A DNA stretch of 64,000 bases from Halomonas korlensis (GCF_900116705.1 NZ_FPBP01000010.1:1-64000), one strand, 5' to 3'; shown: positions 8,684 through 17,856, numbered from the stretch's first letter. A program made the numbers and translations. The notes: a model not told the origin generated them from the sequence alone.

Positions 8684-9924
8684 GTCGATTCCCCCTCGTC
8701 AGCCCCTAATGAGTCCATGGGGGAGCGCGGATGCAGATAGCCCTCCTGAGGAGACACGGAGGCCACCATGCGCGGCCCGGTCACCAGGATCGGTTGGCGC
8801 AGTTGATGGTTCCAGGTGCGATAACTCACCGGCAGTCCCAGGTAACCGGCCAGTTCGAACTCCTCGCTGAGCATGTAGTCGAGGACTTCGCCGCGTGCCA
8901 CCGAGCCGGTCCTTGCCGCAGCTTCCCCCAGCGAGCGCACGGCCAGCCAGGCCGCGAAGTCGATCGGCGTCATCGAGCGCCCGGCCTGATCCTCGAAGCG
9001 CCGCTGCAACTGCACAGCCCCCCAGGACTCGTGGGCACGGTGCCAGGCGGTGGCGATCAGGCCCTGGGTACCGACCACCGGCCGGGGCAGCCAGCCCTGA
9101 TAGGGAAAGTACTCGCCGAAATAGTCGTTCTCATCGGCGATGACCAGTACGTCATGCTCATCGATATCCTGCACGAAGACCGGAATCTCGCGCTGTATGG
9201 CATGAAATCCCCCCTCGGCACGTCTTGCCATGGGATCATGGGGCCACATCTTCTCGCCAACGATGTCGTGGCCGAAACGCTCGGCCGACTCACGAAAGGC
9301 CTCGGCCAGCAATCGATCCTCGTCGGTATTGCCATGAACCAGGGCCCAGCGATCCCACTGTTTATAGGCCAGGAACTGGGCCAGCGCATCGGCCAGCATG
9401 CGGCGGCTGGGGGTGGTATGGAAAAGATTGGCGTGACAGGCATCGCTGCGCAGCGCATTGTCGCGGGCCGAGACATTGAAGACCACGCGATCGCCCAGGG
9501 CCGACGCGCCCAGCACCTCTTCCAGAGCCTCCCGGGGCAAGTCACTGAGTATCCAGTCGGCGCCCTGCTCGATCAGCTCGTCCAGGCCTTCAAGTATCTC
9601 GCCGTCGCGGGGTACGATCGCCTCGGCCAGCTCGAACCGCTGACCCAGAAACTGGCCGGTAGCATTGTTGTCGTTGATCGCCAGGCGTGCCCCCTGCCGC
9701 CCTTCGTCGTCGAGGACCGGGTCGAGCACCGACAAGGGCTCCAACTCGTCGTCAGGTTCCAACCCCAGGTACCCCACGGTGAGGGTCTCAGCCTGTTGGT
9801 CGCCTTCCTGAGCACCAACCATGCCGGGCAGCCCCAAGGTCACCATGGTCAGCCCCAACAATAGCCATCCTGCTGTTCCTCGCCTGGTCCCAAGCCTTGT
9901 TGTCCCGTCATCGAATGCCTGCAC
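8671..9924 (-). CDS. Periplasmic binding protein-like component of the PQQ-linked system (type 1 fold)
   Basis: The 417-residue protein has a signal peptide (residues about 1-38, ending GMVGAQ). It then shows a Leu/Ile/Val-binding type I fold: TVGYLGLEP near the start, GARLAINDNN, and a second lobe with WALVHGNTDEDRLLAEAF and DVLVIADENDYFGEYFPYQGW. It resembles branched-chain amino acid binding proteins, but its neighbours are an ABC-2 exporter rather than a Liv importer. This family is a known member of PQQ alcohol dehydrogenase regions. It overlaps the propeller gene by 13 bp. The ligand is unknown. Confidence 0.85.
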   Translation of the reverse strand: MQAFDDGTTRLGTRRGTAGWLLLGLTMVTLGLPGMVGAQEGDQQAETLTVGYLGLEPDDELEPLSVLDPVLDDEGRQGARLAINDNNATGQFLGQRFELAEAIVPRDGEILEGLDELIEQGADWILSDLPREALEEVLGASALGDRVVFNVSARDNALRSDACHANLFHTTPSRRMLADALAQFLAYKQWDRWALVHGNTDEDRLLAEAFRESAERFGHDIVGEKMWPHDPMARRAEGGFHAIQREIPVFVQDIDEHDVLVIADENDYFGEYFPYQGWLPRPVVGTQGLIATAWHRAHESWGAVQLQRRFEDQAGRSMTPIDFAAWLAVRSLGEAAARTGSVARGEVLDYMLSEEFELAGYLGLPVSYRTWNHQLRQPILVTGPRMVASVSPQEGYLHPRSPMDSLGADEGESTCRF

Positions 9925-9989
9925 GCGGTGTCCTTATTCTTTATGGTTTGAACCTGCTGGGCTTTCTTCTACTTACTAATTTCTACCTA

Positions 9990-10637
9990 CTAAAGCTCGG
10001 ACCGGATCACTCTCACCATCCGGCTCAGCTCCTCCTCGAGCAGGGAGGGTTTCTCGCACATTACCGGCAGGAGCTGCTGGCGCTTCTGGAAGGTTCGCTG
10101 TTCCCAGTGCAGCTCCTTTCGTAGCTCCTCGATGTCGGCGCCGCTGGCCTCGCTCGAGGCGCGCAGGACCTCGAGTTCATCGACCAGTACCGTGAGTCGA
10201 TCCAGCCGCTTGACCTGACCCCGCGATGCACTGCGGATGCGTTCGATGATGCGACTGCGTTCACGATCGATGCGCTCGAACAGGCCGGCAAACAGCAGCG
10301 TCAGGCGCTCTTCGCGATCGGCCTCCGGCTGGCCTGCCACCTGCGCGACGAAATCGTGAACGCGTTGGAGGGCCTCTTCACGCGGTGTCTCGCGAGCGGT
10401 CGCGAAGCGCACCACGCGACCGACCTCCTCGTCCTCCCACCAGGAACGCTCCAGTGCCTCGGGGGACGGTCCGGTCCAGATGGTGCCCCAGGCCAGCTCG
10501 GGGATCAGGCGTTGCACACAGGGCCAATCCGGCGGCCCGGTGGCCGCTCGCTGCGCGCGGGCATCCGGCACCCCGAGACCCAGAATTATCATCGTCAGGC
10601 CCAGCGCCAAGCCCGTGACCCGCTTGTCACTTTTCAT
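9990..10637 (-). CDS. Secreted helical protein of a PQQ dehydrogenase region, function unknown
   Basis: The 215-residue protein has a signal peptide (residues about 1-28, ending DARA). A short motif DWPCVQRLIPELAWGTIWTG follows, then a long charged helical part (about 75-215) likely to form a coiled coil or helical bundle. The start ATG 10637 overlaps the end of xoxJ by 11 bp; a longer start at 10658 lies inside xoxJ. Proteins with a DWPC-Q start followed by a helical tail recur beside PQQ alcohol dehydrogenases as far as I recall, but no function is known to me. Confidence 0.75.
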   Translation of the reverse strand: MKSDKRVTGLALGLTMIILGLGVPDARAQRAATGPPDWPCVQRLIPELAWGTIWTGPSPEALERSWWEDEEVGRVVRFATARETPREEALQRVHDFVAQVAGQPEADREERLTLLFAGLFERIDRERSRIIERIRSASRGQVKRLDRLTVLVDELEVLRASSEASGADIEELRKELHWEQRTFQKRQQLLPVMCEKPSLLEEELSRMVRVIRSEL

Positions 10638-11487
10638 CCCGGCCTCCCGAGGCGGCAAAGGGTTGGATCAGCTGACCGTGCCGGTCGAGAAGCGGAACGT
10701 CATAGTCGACAAGAATGGCATTGATCTCGTCCTGACGCCGATCGATGAAGTCATTGAGGGTGTCTTTCCAGTACGGTTCTCCCTGCCGTACGCCCATGGT
10801 GATGCGGTAATCCAGGCGAGCATCGGTGCTATCGTCGACCAGCGGGACCACTTTCAATGGCGGCGTCTGGCGCGCCGCGTAGTAGCCGGCGATCGGGCCC
10901 CAGAGTACCGCACCGTCGGTTCTGCCGGCCGCCACGTCCTCGATGGCTTCTCTGGCCGGCGTCCTCGCCCGGGTATCGGTCTGCAGCGCGTACCCCTCCA
11001 CTCGGGCGCCGACTCGACGCAACGGCACCAGCGGTGGGGTCTCGGAAACGACGCCGATGCGTCGGCCCTTCAGGGCCTCATCATCCAGCGAAGACACGTC
11101 CAGATCGGTGTCCGCGGGCACCGCCAGCGAATAGATGGAGCGATAGTAGTCATTAGTGTTCTGCACGAAGCCATAACCGGCAGCGACGCCGATCATCACG
11201 TCACAGAGGCGCAGCTCCAGAGTGTTGCGCACGAAGCCCATCACCTGGGGGGCCCAGACATACTCCAGGGGAAGGCCTAGATCATCAGCCAGCAGCTCGG
11301 CGATGCGGTTCTCGAACCCTTCACCCGCTTCGTTGGTGAAGGGCAGGTTGTTACCATCGGCACAGACCCGCAGCCGATCGCGTTGCGTCAGTTCGGGCAG
11401 GTCGGCCCGTACATCACCTGCGAACATGGCCAGGCAAGCCAGCAAGCCCACCATGGCCTGCCCCTTCCGCCCCGCATCGATACGCAT
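10627..11487 (-). CDS. xoxJ: Quinoprotein dehydrogenase-associated periplasmic binding protein XoxJ
   Basis: The 286-residue protein has a signal peptide (ending GDVRADLPEL) and a solute-binding type 2 fold. LRVCADGNNLPFTNEAGEGFENRI, the region around DVMIGVAAGYGFVQNT and PYYRSI-like SIYSLAV are typical of MxaJ/XoxJ. MxaJ and XoxJ sit beside methanol dehydrogenase genes and are thought to help activate the dehydrogenase rather than import a solute. The ATG at 11487 has a strong AAGGAGG site; the longer frame to 11529 is not needed. The order xoxF, cytochrome, xoxJ on one strand is the canonical xoxFGJ layout. Confidence 0.9.
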   Translation of the reverse strand: MRIDAGRKGQAMVGLLACLAMFAGDVRADLPELTQRDRLRVCADGNNLPFTNEAGEGFENRIAELLADDLGLPLEYVWAPQVMGFVRNTLELRLCDVMIGVAAGYGFVQNTNDYYRSIYSLAVPADTDLDVSSLDDEALKGRRIGVVSETPPLVPLRRVGARVEGYALQTDTRARTPAREAIEDVAAGRTDGAVLWGPIAGYYAARQTPPLKVVPLVDDSTDARLDYRITMGVRQGEPYWKDTLNDFIDRRQDEINAILVDYDVPLLDRHGQLIQPFAASGGRDEK

Positions 11488-11574
11488 TCGCCCCCTCCTT
11501 CCCCATCGTCTTCCATGATCGACCGCCACTGGACCACGGTTGTCTTGTCTAAAAAGCCAGTAGCACCGGCCACT

Positions 11575-12081
11575 TCAATCTTGTTCTCCATTATTCTTGT
11601 TCGCTGCCACTTCCTCCTCGATCACTTTGGGGCGACCCCGGCCGAGGTCTCCGGCACCGCGTGCCTTCATATAGCTGTAGATGTTCTCGATATTGTTCAG
11701 AACATACTCATCGTCGGCGAAGGAGGGCATAACCCTGCCGGGCTGGATTTCCAGACCACTGGCAACGGTGTGGGAAAAATCTCCGAAGCTGCGCCGCTCG
11801 GCGGCCTGGATCAGGCTCGGGGCAAAGGAAGACCCCAGCCCATCCGGACCATGGCAGGCCATGCAGGAACGGGTATAGGCAATGTAGCCATCGTAGGTGC
11901 CTTGATCGACCTTGCCGTTGATGACGGTATAGTCACCGGGGCCGGCCACCGGCTGTGACGAAGCTTTTTCTACCTCGTTGCCAGCGGCCTGGGCCGTGAC
12001 ACCAGTGGCCATGAGAAACATGATTCCTAGGGTGCCTAGGACGTCGACACCGAGCTGCCGCGGGGTCCTGGTCAAGATCAT
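11575..12081 (-). CDS. xoxG: Cytochrome c of methanol metabolism (XoxG-like)
   Basis: The 168-residue protein has an N-terminal signal (about residues 1-33). A single c-type haem is bound by C73-M-A-C76-H77, with the probable axial Met118 in GRVMPSF. The C-terminus is charged (KVIEEEVAANKNN). It lies between xoxF and xoxJ on the same strand, so it is most simply the direct electron acceptor of the PQQ dehydrogenase. A 170-bp spacer with a strong hairpin separates it from xoxF. XoxG is assigned from domain plus position. Confidence 0.87.
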   Translation of the reverse strand: MILTRTPRQLGVDVLGTLGIMFLMATGVTAQAAGNEVEKASSQPVAGPGDYTVINGKVDQGTYDGYIAYTRSCMACHGPDGLGSSFAPSLIQAAERRSFGDFSHTVASGLEIQPGRVMPSFADDEYVLNNIENIYSYMKARGAGDLGRGRPKVIEEEVAANKNNGEQD

Positions 12082-12201
12082 GCGATCTCCTCGAGCGTTA
12101 TGATGTTGTACGTTACGTCGCTAATACAGCAGTAAGCCTCGAAAGAAGCTCCGATGGCAATTACCATTTTGTAGTTGGGAATGCGATAACTGGAGCATCA
12201 A

Positions 12202-12230
12202 ATGGCACGAGGCCTCCAGCCTCGTGCCAT
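12202..12230 (-). terminator. Hairpin between xoxF and xoxG (terminator or attenuator)
   Basis: A perfect 12-bp stem (ATGGCACGAGGC and its complement) with a 5-nt loop begins 22 bp after the xoxF stop. On the minus strand it is followed only by TTGATG, a poor T tract. Incomplete termination or 3'-end protection would give more xoxF than xoxG-xoxJ mRNA. Confidence 0.6.
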
Positions 12231-12251
12231 CGATGGTATCTGATCGAACGA

Positions 12252-14078
12252 TCAGGCATCCGGCAGGGCAAATACGGTCAGTATTCCGCCTAGTTCGGTA
12301 TAGTCCTTAAGGGCGGAGAAGGCACTCACAGCCCCCAGCCCCTCTTCGGGGTCTTCTAGTCCTGCCGCGAGGCCGATACCGGCCCAGCCCCCGACCCCGG
12401 ACAAGACACCGATGTACTGCTTGCCTTCGTGCTGGAAGGTATTGATGTTGCCGATGATCCCGGACGGCGTCTTGAAGCGCCACAGTTCCTCGCCGGACTC
12501 GATGTCCACCGCCTTCATGTAACCCTCCAGGGTGCCGTAGAAGGCCAGATCACCGGCCGTGGCCAAGGCCCCACTCCACACGGCGAAACGCTCATCGATT
12601 TCCCAGACGGTCTCGCCAGCGACCGGATCCCAGGCGATGAAACTACCCATGCGACCTTCCATGTCGCCTTCCTGAGTCGGTGCGGGCATCATGGTCAAGG
12701 TCGCCCCTACATAGGGTTGGCCGGCGACATATTCGGTCTCGAAGGGTTCGTAGTTCATGCAGATGCGATTGATGCCGGCATAGAGCAGCCCGGTCTCGGG
12801 CGAGTAGGCACTCGGCTGCATGTTCTTGGCGCCCATGGCGGTGGGACAGATGTTGGTGGTATTAACATCGACCCCCTGCCGGAAGGTGCTGAACTCCTCG
12901 CTGACGTTGGGACGCCCTGTTTCAAGGTCATAGCTGTCCGCCCAGTTGGTCTCCGGGGCAAACTTCTCGGCAACCAGCAGTTCGCCGCTCTCGCGGTCCA
13001 TCAGGAAACCGAAGCCGGTACGGTCGATGATCGCCAGCCCCTTGCGCTGCTCGCCCTCAAACTCGACATCAATCAACTGGTTTTCGTTGACGCCGTCATA
13101 GTCCCACTCATCGAAGGGGACCTTCTGATAGACCCACTTGGTTTCACCGGTATTGGGATCGCGGGCGAAGACAGTGATCGCCCACTTGTTGTCGGCGGGC
13201 TCACCATCGATGGTGCGCTGTTCCGGGTTCCAGGTGCCGGGGTTGCCGGTCCCGTAATAGATCAGGTCGAGCTCCGGGTCATAGGTGACCCAGCCCCAAG
13301 GGGCGCCGCCACCGCGTTCCCACTCGCCTTCCGGCCAAGTGGAGATTCCCAGGTCGGCCTCGCCGATCGGCTCGCCGAGCATGGTAGTGGTCTCAGGGTC
13401 CAGCAGCACCTCATCGTCGGAGCCCTGGGAGTAACCGCGCCACTCCATCTCGCCAGTCTCGACGTTATAGGCGGTCAGGTGGCCGCGGACGCCGAACTCG
13501 CCACCGCTGTTGCCCACGATGACCTTGTCGTGCACCACCAGCGGCGACATGGTCATGGTCTCGCCCTCGGTGTGGTCGCCGTTCTCGGCTTCCCAGAGCA
13601 GTTCGCCCGACTCGGCATCCAGCGCGATGACGGTATTGTCACCCTGATTGAGGAAAAGCTTACCGTCGGCATAGGCCAGGCCGCGGTTGACCGTGTCGCA
13701 GCAATAGACCGGGATGACCCGCGAGTCCTGGTCCGGCTCGTAGCTCCAGACGATGCGTCCCTCGTCCTCGAGATCCAGGGCAAAAACCTTGTTGGGGAAG
13801 GGGGTATGGATGTAGAGCCGTCCATCACCGACATATAGCGGCCCGCCTTCATGTCCCCGCAGTACGCCGGTGGAAAACTGCCACTGGGCACGCAGGTCCT
13901 GGACGTTGTCGCGGTTGATCTGGTCCAGTTGGCTGTAGCGATTACCTTGGTAATTGCCCAGCTGAGTGGCCCAGAAGTCGGGATTTTGCTGGAGGTCGAG
14001 TTGATTCTGGTTGGCATGCGCCAAGGATGCGGCCATCAATCCGGCAGCCGTCATCACGAGACCTGGGTAGCGAAGCAT
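12252..14078 (-). CDS. xoxF: PQQ-dependent methanol dehydrogenase, lanthanide type (XoxF)
   Basis: The 608-residue periplasmic quinoprotein has a signal peptide (residues about 1-22, ending SLAHA) and an eight-bladed propeller. It oxidises methanol and probably other primary alcohols to the aldehyde. Visible active-site features are the adjacent cysteines C126-C127, the metal ligands Glu194 (GGEFGVRG) and Asn279 (GTGNP), the catalytic Asp326, and a second Asp328 in DEWDYDG. Calcium enzymes such as MxaF have Ala or Ser at that last place; Asp there coordinates a lanthanide. HTPFPNKVFALDL and CCDTVNRGL also fit XoxF. I chose ATG 14078 (GGAGA site); the longer frame to 14126 adds a non-signal stretch. 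A lanthanide ethanol dehydrogenase (ExaF/PedH) is the main alternative. Confidence 0.88.
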   Translation of the reverse strand: MLRYPGLVMTAAGLMAASLAHANQNQLDLQQNPDFWATQLGNYQGNRYSQLDQINRDNVQDLRAQWQFSTGVLRGHEGGPLYVGDGRLYIHTPFPNKVFALDLEDEGRIVWSYEPDQDSRVIPVYCCDTVNRGLAYADGKLFLNQGDNTVIALDAESGELLWEAENGDHTEGETMTMSPLVVHDKVIVGNSGGEFGVRGHLTAYNVETGEMEWRGYSQGSDDEVLLDPETTTMLGEPIGEADLGISTWPEGEWERGGGAPWGWVTYDPELDLIYYGTGNPGTWNPEQRTIDGEPADNKWAITVFARDPNTGETKWVYQKVPFDEWDYDGVNENQLIDVEFEGEQRKGLAIIDRTGFGFLMDRESGELLVAEKFAPETNWADSYDLETGRPNVSEEFSTFRQGVDVNTTNICPTAMGAKNMQPSAYSPETGLLYAGINRICMNYEPFETEYVAGQPYVGATLTMMPAPTQEGDMEGRMGSFIAWDPVAGETVWEIDERFAVWSGALATAGDLAFYGTLEGYMKAVDIESGEELWRFKTPSGIIGNINTFQHEGKQYIGVLSGVGGWAGIGLAAGLEDPEEGLGAVSAFSALKDYTELGGILTVFALPDA

Positions 14079-14440
14079 GGCGTTGTCTCCGTTGCACTGC
14101 AAGATGTGCCCTGGGTAGCGGCACATCTCGTTGTGATTGTGGTTATGGGTTCTGTTTCAGGCAGTGACATATGAATGTCTAGCACATTTGTGGATACCAC
14201 TAGCGTTGACTAGGAAGAATTCAGCACCTGCATGCAGTCAAAAGAGTTTTTCCCTGCAGCAACAATCCTGTCATATGTCCAGGCCAGCCGCATGGGGCCA
14301 CGCCTGGCACGGTGCCGACCGTCGATAGTTTGCGTCCAAGCCCCAGACGCATGACTTTAGTAGCAAGGTGGCGCTGCTGTTCTGTGCTTTACTGAGATGT
14401 GGAAGCTCTACAACATCCATCTATCTCACGGAGGTGTCCC
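14079..14440. promoter_or_regulatory. Divergent xoxF / pqqA promoter region with a spaced inverted 9-mer
   Basis: This 362-bp gap separates xoxF from pqqA and contains no convincing gene. The 9-mer GACATATGA (14166-14174) recurs exactly in inverted orientation as TCATATGTC (14271-14279), about 97 bp apart. Such paired sites could bind one regulator that controls both directions. I could not fix reliable -35/-10 boxes. Confidence 0.4.
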
Positions 14441-14512
14441 ATGTGGACCAAACCCGCTTATACCGACTTACGGCTTGGCTTCGAAGTAACCCTGTATATT
14501 TCCAATCGCTGA
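14441..14512 (+). CDS. pqqA: PQQ precursor peptide PqqA
   Basis: A 23-codon gene starts [15 protein letters not shown] and ends with VTLYISNR. It contains Glu15 and Tyr19 in the conserved E-V-T-L-Y arrangement; these two side chains are cross-linked by PqqE and become PQQ. The ribosome site GGAGG lies 6 nt before the ATG. It is far below usual gene-calling length, but its sequence and position just before pqqB make the call secure. Confidence 0.95.
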   Translation: MWTKPAYTDLRLGFEVTLYISNR

Positions 14513-14540
14513 CGCTACGCTCAACGCGGTGGAACAACTT

Positions 14541-14572
14541 GGGCTGACGTCCCTAGCAAGGGACGTCAGCCC
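14541..14572 (+). terminator. Perfect 14-bp hairpin between pqqA and pqqB
   Basis: The arm GGGCTGACGTCCCT pairs perfectly with its downstream complement around an AGCA loop. It starts 28 bp after the pqqA stop and has only a weak T stretch (TGTCGTTT). It most likely acts as partial terminator or mRNA 3' stabiliser so that the peptide gene is expressed in excess of the enzymes. Confidence 0.75.
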
Positions 14573-14610
14573 TGTCGTTTGGGGACAGGCTCAGGGACAG
14601 GAAATTATCC

Positions 14611-15540
14611 ATGCAGGTACTGGTGCTCGGTGCGGCGGCGGGGGGTGGTTTTCCGCAATGGAACTGTAACTGCACGCTGTGCCATGGTGTTCGACAGGGC
14701 AGCATCGAGGCCAGACCGCGCACTCAGTCATCGATCGCCATCAGCAGCGACGGCGAGCGCTGGCTGCTGTGCAATGCCTCGCCGGACATCCGCAGCCAAC
14801 TGGCCAGCAATCCCGAGTTGCATCCCAGGCGTGTGCCAAGGGACAGCGGTATCGCGGGAGCCCTGCTGGTGGACGGCCAGATCGATCACGCCACGGGGTT
14901 GCTGTCGTTGCGCGAGGGTTGCCCCCTGGACGTCTGGTGCACACCCAACGTGCACCAGGACTTGAGCAGTGGCTTTCCGCTTTTCACCATGCTCAAGCAC
15001 TGGCAGGGTGGCCTGGTCTGGCATCCCATCGCGGTCGACGGCGAGCATCTGGAGGCCACCTTCGAGGTGCCAGCGTGCCCGGGCCTGACCTTTACCGCCC
15101 TGTCGCTGACCAGCAACGCACCGCCCTACTCCCCGCGTCGTGGCGCCCCGACCCCAGGCGACAATATCGGCCTGCTGATCGAGGATCGCCGCCGCGGCAC
15201 CACTCTCTTCTATGCGCCCGGGCTCGGCGAGCTTGACGATCGGGTACGCGGCTTCCTGCGCCGGGCCGACTGCGTGCTGGTCGATGGCACCCTGTGGCGT
15301 GACGACGAGCTGCTGCGTGCCGGTGTCGGACAGGCCACCGGCCGCGACATGGGTCACCTGGCGCTGTCCGGCGAGCAGGGTCTGCTGGCCGAACTCGCTG
15401 CCCTGCCGGCCACCACCCGTCGGGTACTGATCCATATCAACAACACCAACCCGATCCTCGACGAAGGGTCGCAGGAACGTGCCACCCTGATCCATCAGGG
15501 AGTCGAGGTCGCCTTCGATGGCTTGCGGCTGGACGTGTGA
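14611..15540 (+). CDS. pqqB: PQQ biosynthesis protein PqqB
   Basis: The 309-residue protein belongs to the metallo-beta-lactamase fold. It begins [24 protein letters not shown], a hallmark of PqqB, and ends near [14 protein letters not shown]. PqqB is thought to hydroxylate the Tyr part of the processed PqqA dipeptide in the cytoplasm. Length matches the family (about 305). It is the first enzyme gene of the pqq unit after pqqA. Confidence 0.96.
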   Translation: MQVLVLGAAAGGGFPQWNCNCTLCHGVRQGSIEARPRTQSSIAISSDGERWLLCNASPDIRSQLASNPELHPRRVPRDSGIAGALLVDGQIDHATGLLSLREGCPLDVWCTPNVHQDLSSGFPLFTMLKHWQGGLVWHPIAVDGEHLEATFEVPACPGLTFTALSLTSNAPPYSPRRGAPTPGDNIGLLIEDRRRGTTLFYAPGLGELDDRVRGFLRRADCVLVDGTLWRDDELLRAGVGQATGRDMGHLALSGEQGLLAELAALPATTRRVLIHINNTNPILDEGSQERATLIHQGVEVAFDGLRLDV

Positions 15541-15645
15541 ACCCGTGTGAACCAGCCGCGTCTCACGTCAGGGACTGGCGTTGCGCTTGCTGTCATCCCT
15601 GAAGCAGTCATGGCACGCCCAGCCACAACGACAGAGGAGCCACAC

Positions 15646-16425
15646 ATGACAAGTATCGCCTCGCCGCTGGCGAGTTCGCAGGGGGATGCCCTGAGCCCCG
15701 AGGCCTTCCGAGAGGCCCTGATGGCCAAGGGGGCCTACTACCATATCCACCACCCCTATCAGGTGGACATGGCCGAGGGGCGTGCTACCCCCGCGCAGCT
15801 GCGTGGCTGGGTCGCCAACCGCTTCTATTACCAGATCAACATTCCCCAGAAGGATGCCGCCCTGCTCGCCAACTGTCCCGACGCCGCCACCCGCCGTCGC
15901 TGGATCCAGCGGCTGCTCGACCACGACGGGCATGGCGAGGATGGCGGCGGCATCGAGGCCTGGCTGACCCTGGGCGAGGCGGTAGGGTTGAGCCGCGACG
16001 AGCTCTGGTCCCAAGAGCACGTGCTCCCCGGCGTGCGCTTCGCCGTGGACGCCTATGTCAACTTCGTGCGTCGTGCCGACTGGCGGGAGGCGGCGATCTC
16101 CTCGCTTACCGAGTTATTCGCCCCGGCGGCTCACAAGAGTCGCCTGGATACCTGGCCGACCCACTATCCCTGGATCAACGTGGCAGGCTATGGCTACTTC
16201 CGCAAGCGCTTGAAGGAAGCGCGCCGTGATGTCGAGCATGGCCTGGAAGTAGCGCTGGCGGTCTGCACCACCGCTGCCGCCCAGCAACGCGCCCTGGACA
16301 TTCTGCAGTTCAAGCTCGACGTGCTCTGGTCGATGCTCGACGCCATGACCCTCGCCTACCAACTCGACCGGGCGCCCTACCATAGCGTCACCGACCGGCG
16401 CGTCTATCACCGGGGGCTGTCATGA
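15646..16425 (+). CDS. pqqC: Pyrroloquinoline-quinone synthase PqqC
   Basis: This 259-residue oxidase carries out the last step of PQQ synthesis: ring closure and eight-electron oxidation of AHQQ using O2, without metal or cofactor. [15 protein letters not shown] and [20 protein letters not shown] are typical motifs. I chose ATG 15646 because a GAGGAG site precedes it and the length agrees with the family (about 250). The frame is open to 15547, but that stretch is not PqqC-like. It overlaps pqqD by 4 bp. Confidence 0.95.
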   Translation: MTSIASPLASSQGDALSPEAFREALMAKGAYYHIHHPYQVDMAEGRATPAQLRGWVANRFYYQINIPQKDAALLANCPDAATRRRWIQRLLDHDGHGEDGGGIEAWLTLGEAVGLSRDELWSQEHVLPGVRFAVDAYVNFVRRADWREAAISSLTELFAPAAHKSRLDTWPTHYPWINVAGYGYFRKRLKEARRDVEHGLEVALAVCTTAAAQQRALDILQFKLDVLWSMLDAMTLAYQLDRAPYHSVTDRRVYHRGLS

Positions 16426-16712
16426 GCGAAGCCTCCATCGACGGTCGCAGCGTCTGCCGCCTGCGGCCCGGCTGGCGCCTGCAGTGGGAAGAGACCCAGC
16501 AGCGTCACGTGCTGCTCTATCCCGAGGGCATGGTGCAGCTCAACGACACCGCCGGCGCCATCCTCGCCCAGCTCGATGGGCAACGGGACGTGGACGCGGT
16601 GATCGCGACCCTGCAGGTGCAGTTCCCTGACGCTCCCCCCGCGGCCATCGCCGAGGACGTCCACGAGTTCATGGTCGACGCCGCGCAACAAGGGTGGATC
16701 CATCATGACTGA
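16422..16712 (+). CDS. pqqD: PQQ biosynthesis peptide chaperone PqqD
   Basis: The 96-residue RiPP recognition element binds the PqqA peptide and presents it to PqqE. The central part [30 protein letters not shown] is characteristic. It overlaps pqqC (ATGA) and pqqE (8 bp), so stoichiometric, coupled translation is likely. Confidence 0.95.
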   Translation: MSEASIDGRSVCRLRPGWRLQWEETQQRHVLLYPEGMVQLNDTAGAILAQLDGQRDVDAVIATLQVQFPDAPPAAIAEDVHEFMVDAAQQGWIHHD

Positions 16713-17856
16713 CCGCACCGACACCGTAACCACCAACGGCCAGACCGGCGCCCCGCTGTGGCTGCTCGCCGAGCTGACCTATCGCTGCCCGCTGCAGTGT
16801 TCCTACTGCTCCAATCCACTGGACTTCGCCGCGGTCAAGGAGGAGCTCGATACCGCGGAGTGGATCGACACCCTGACCCAGGCGCGTGCCATGGGGGCCG
16901 TACAACTAGGCTTTTCGGGTGGCGAGCCACTGGTTCGCCGGGACCTCGAGACCCTGGTGGCCGAGGCCCGTCGACTGGGTTTCTACAGCAACCTGATCAC
17001 CTCCGGCCTGGGACTCGACGAGTCGCGCATCGAGGCGCTGCGCGAGGCAGGGCTCGACCACATCCAGATCAGCCTGCAGGCCTCCGACCCTGATGTCGCC
17101 GCGGCGGTGGCCGGCTCGCGCAAGGCCTACGGCAAGAAGCTGGCCATGGCGCGGGCCGTCAAGGCTGCAGGTTACCCCATGGTGCTCAACGTGGTCCTGC
17201 ACCGCCACAACATCGACCAGCTCGATCAGATCATCGCCCTGTGCGACGAACTCGGCGCCGACGCCGTGGAACTCGCCAACTGCCAGATGTACGGCTGGGC
17301 CCAGCTCAATCGCGAGGGGTTGCTGCCGAGCCGCGAGCAGCTCGAGGTTGCCGAGGCCACCACCGCACGCTGGCGCGAGCGCCTCGCCGAACGCGACCGC
17401 GACATGCGGCTGCTGTTCGTGGTGCCCGACTACTACAATGACCGCCCCAAGGCCTGCATGGGCGGCTGGGGGTCGATCTTCATGACCGTGGCGCCGGACG
17501 GCGCCGTGCTGCCCTGTCACAGCGCGCGCATGCTGCCGATGCGCTTCCCCACGGTGCGCGAGCGCCCGCTGCGCGAGATCTGGTACCAGAGCGAGGCCTT
17601 CAACCGCTATCGCGGCGATGCCTGGATGTTGGAGCCCTGCCGCAGCTGTGACGAGCGCCACCGGGATGTGGGCGGCTGTCGCTGCCAGGCCTACCTGCTC
17701 ACCGGCGATCCCGCCGCCACCGACCCGGTGTGCGATCTCTCACCGGACCACCATCTGGTTGAGGCCGCCCGCCGCGAGGCGGAGCGCGACACCCGCTCGG
17801 CAGGGGAGCTGACGCCACGCAATGCTCACGAATCGAGGGTGTTCTGCCGGTCATGA
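16705..17856 (+). CDS. pqqE: PqqA peptide cyclase PqqE (radical SAM)
   Basis: The 383-residue radical SAM/SPASM enzyme makes the Glu-Tyr carbon-carbon cross-link in PqqA. The SAM cluster cysteines are C28, C32 and C35 in CPLQCSYC. The C-terminal SPASM region supplies further cysteines: [24 protein letters not shown] and GGCRCQAY. Length is as expected (about 380). It overlaps the S9 peptidase gene by 4 bp. Confidence 0.96.
   Translation: MTDRTDTVTTNGQTGAPLWLLAELTYRCPLQCSYCSNPLDFAAVKEELDTAEWIDTLTQARAMGAVQLGFSGGEPLVRRDLETLVAEARRLGFYSNLITSGLGLDESRIEALREAGLDHIQISLQASDPDVAAAVAGSRKAYGKKLAMARAVKAAGYPMVLNVVLHRHNIDQLDQIIALCDELGADAVELANCQMYGWAQLNREGLLPSREQLEVAEATTARWRERLAERDRDMRLLFVVPDYYNDRPKACMGGWGSIFMTVAPDGAVLPCHSARMLPMRFPTVRERPLREIWYQSEAFNRYRGDAWMLEPCRSCDERHRDVGGCRCQAYLLTGDPAATDPVCDLSPDHHLVEAARREAERDTRSAGELTPRNAHESRVFCRS

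Noticed and set aside
12429..13838. A 469-codon plus-strand frame opposite xoxF
   Set aside because: Complementary to a clear quinoprotein gene and without any recognisable domain.
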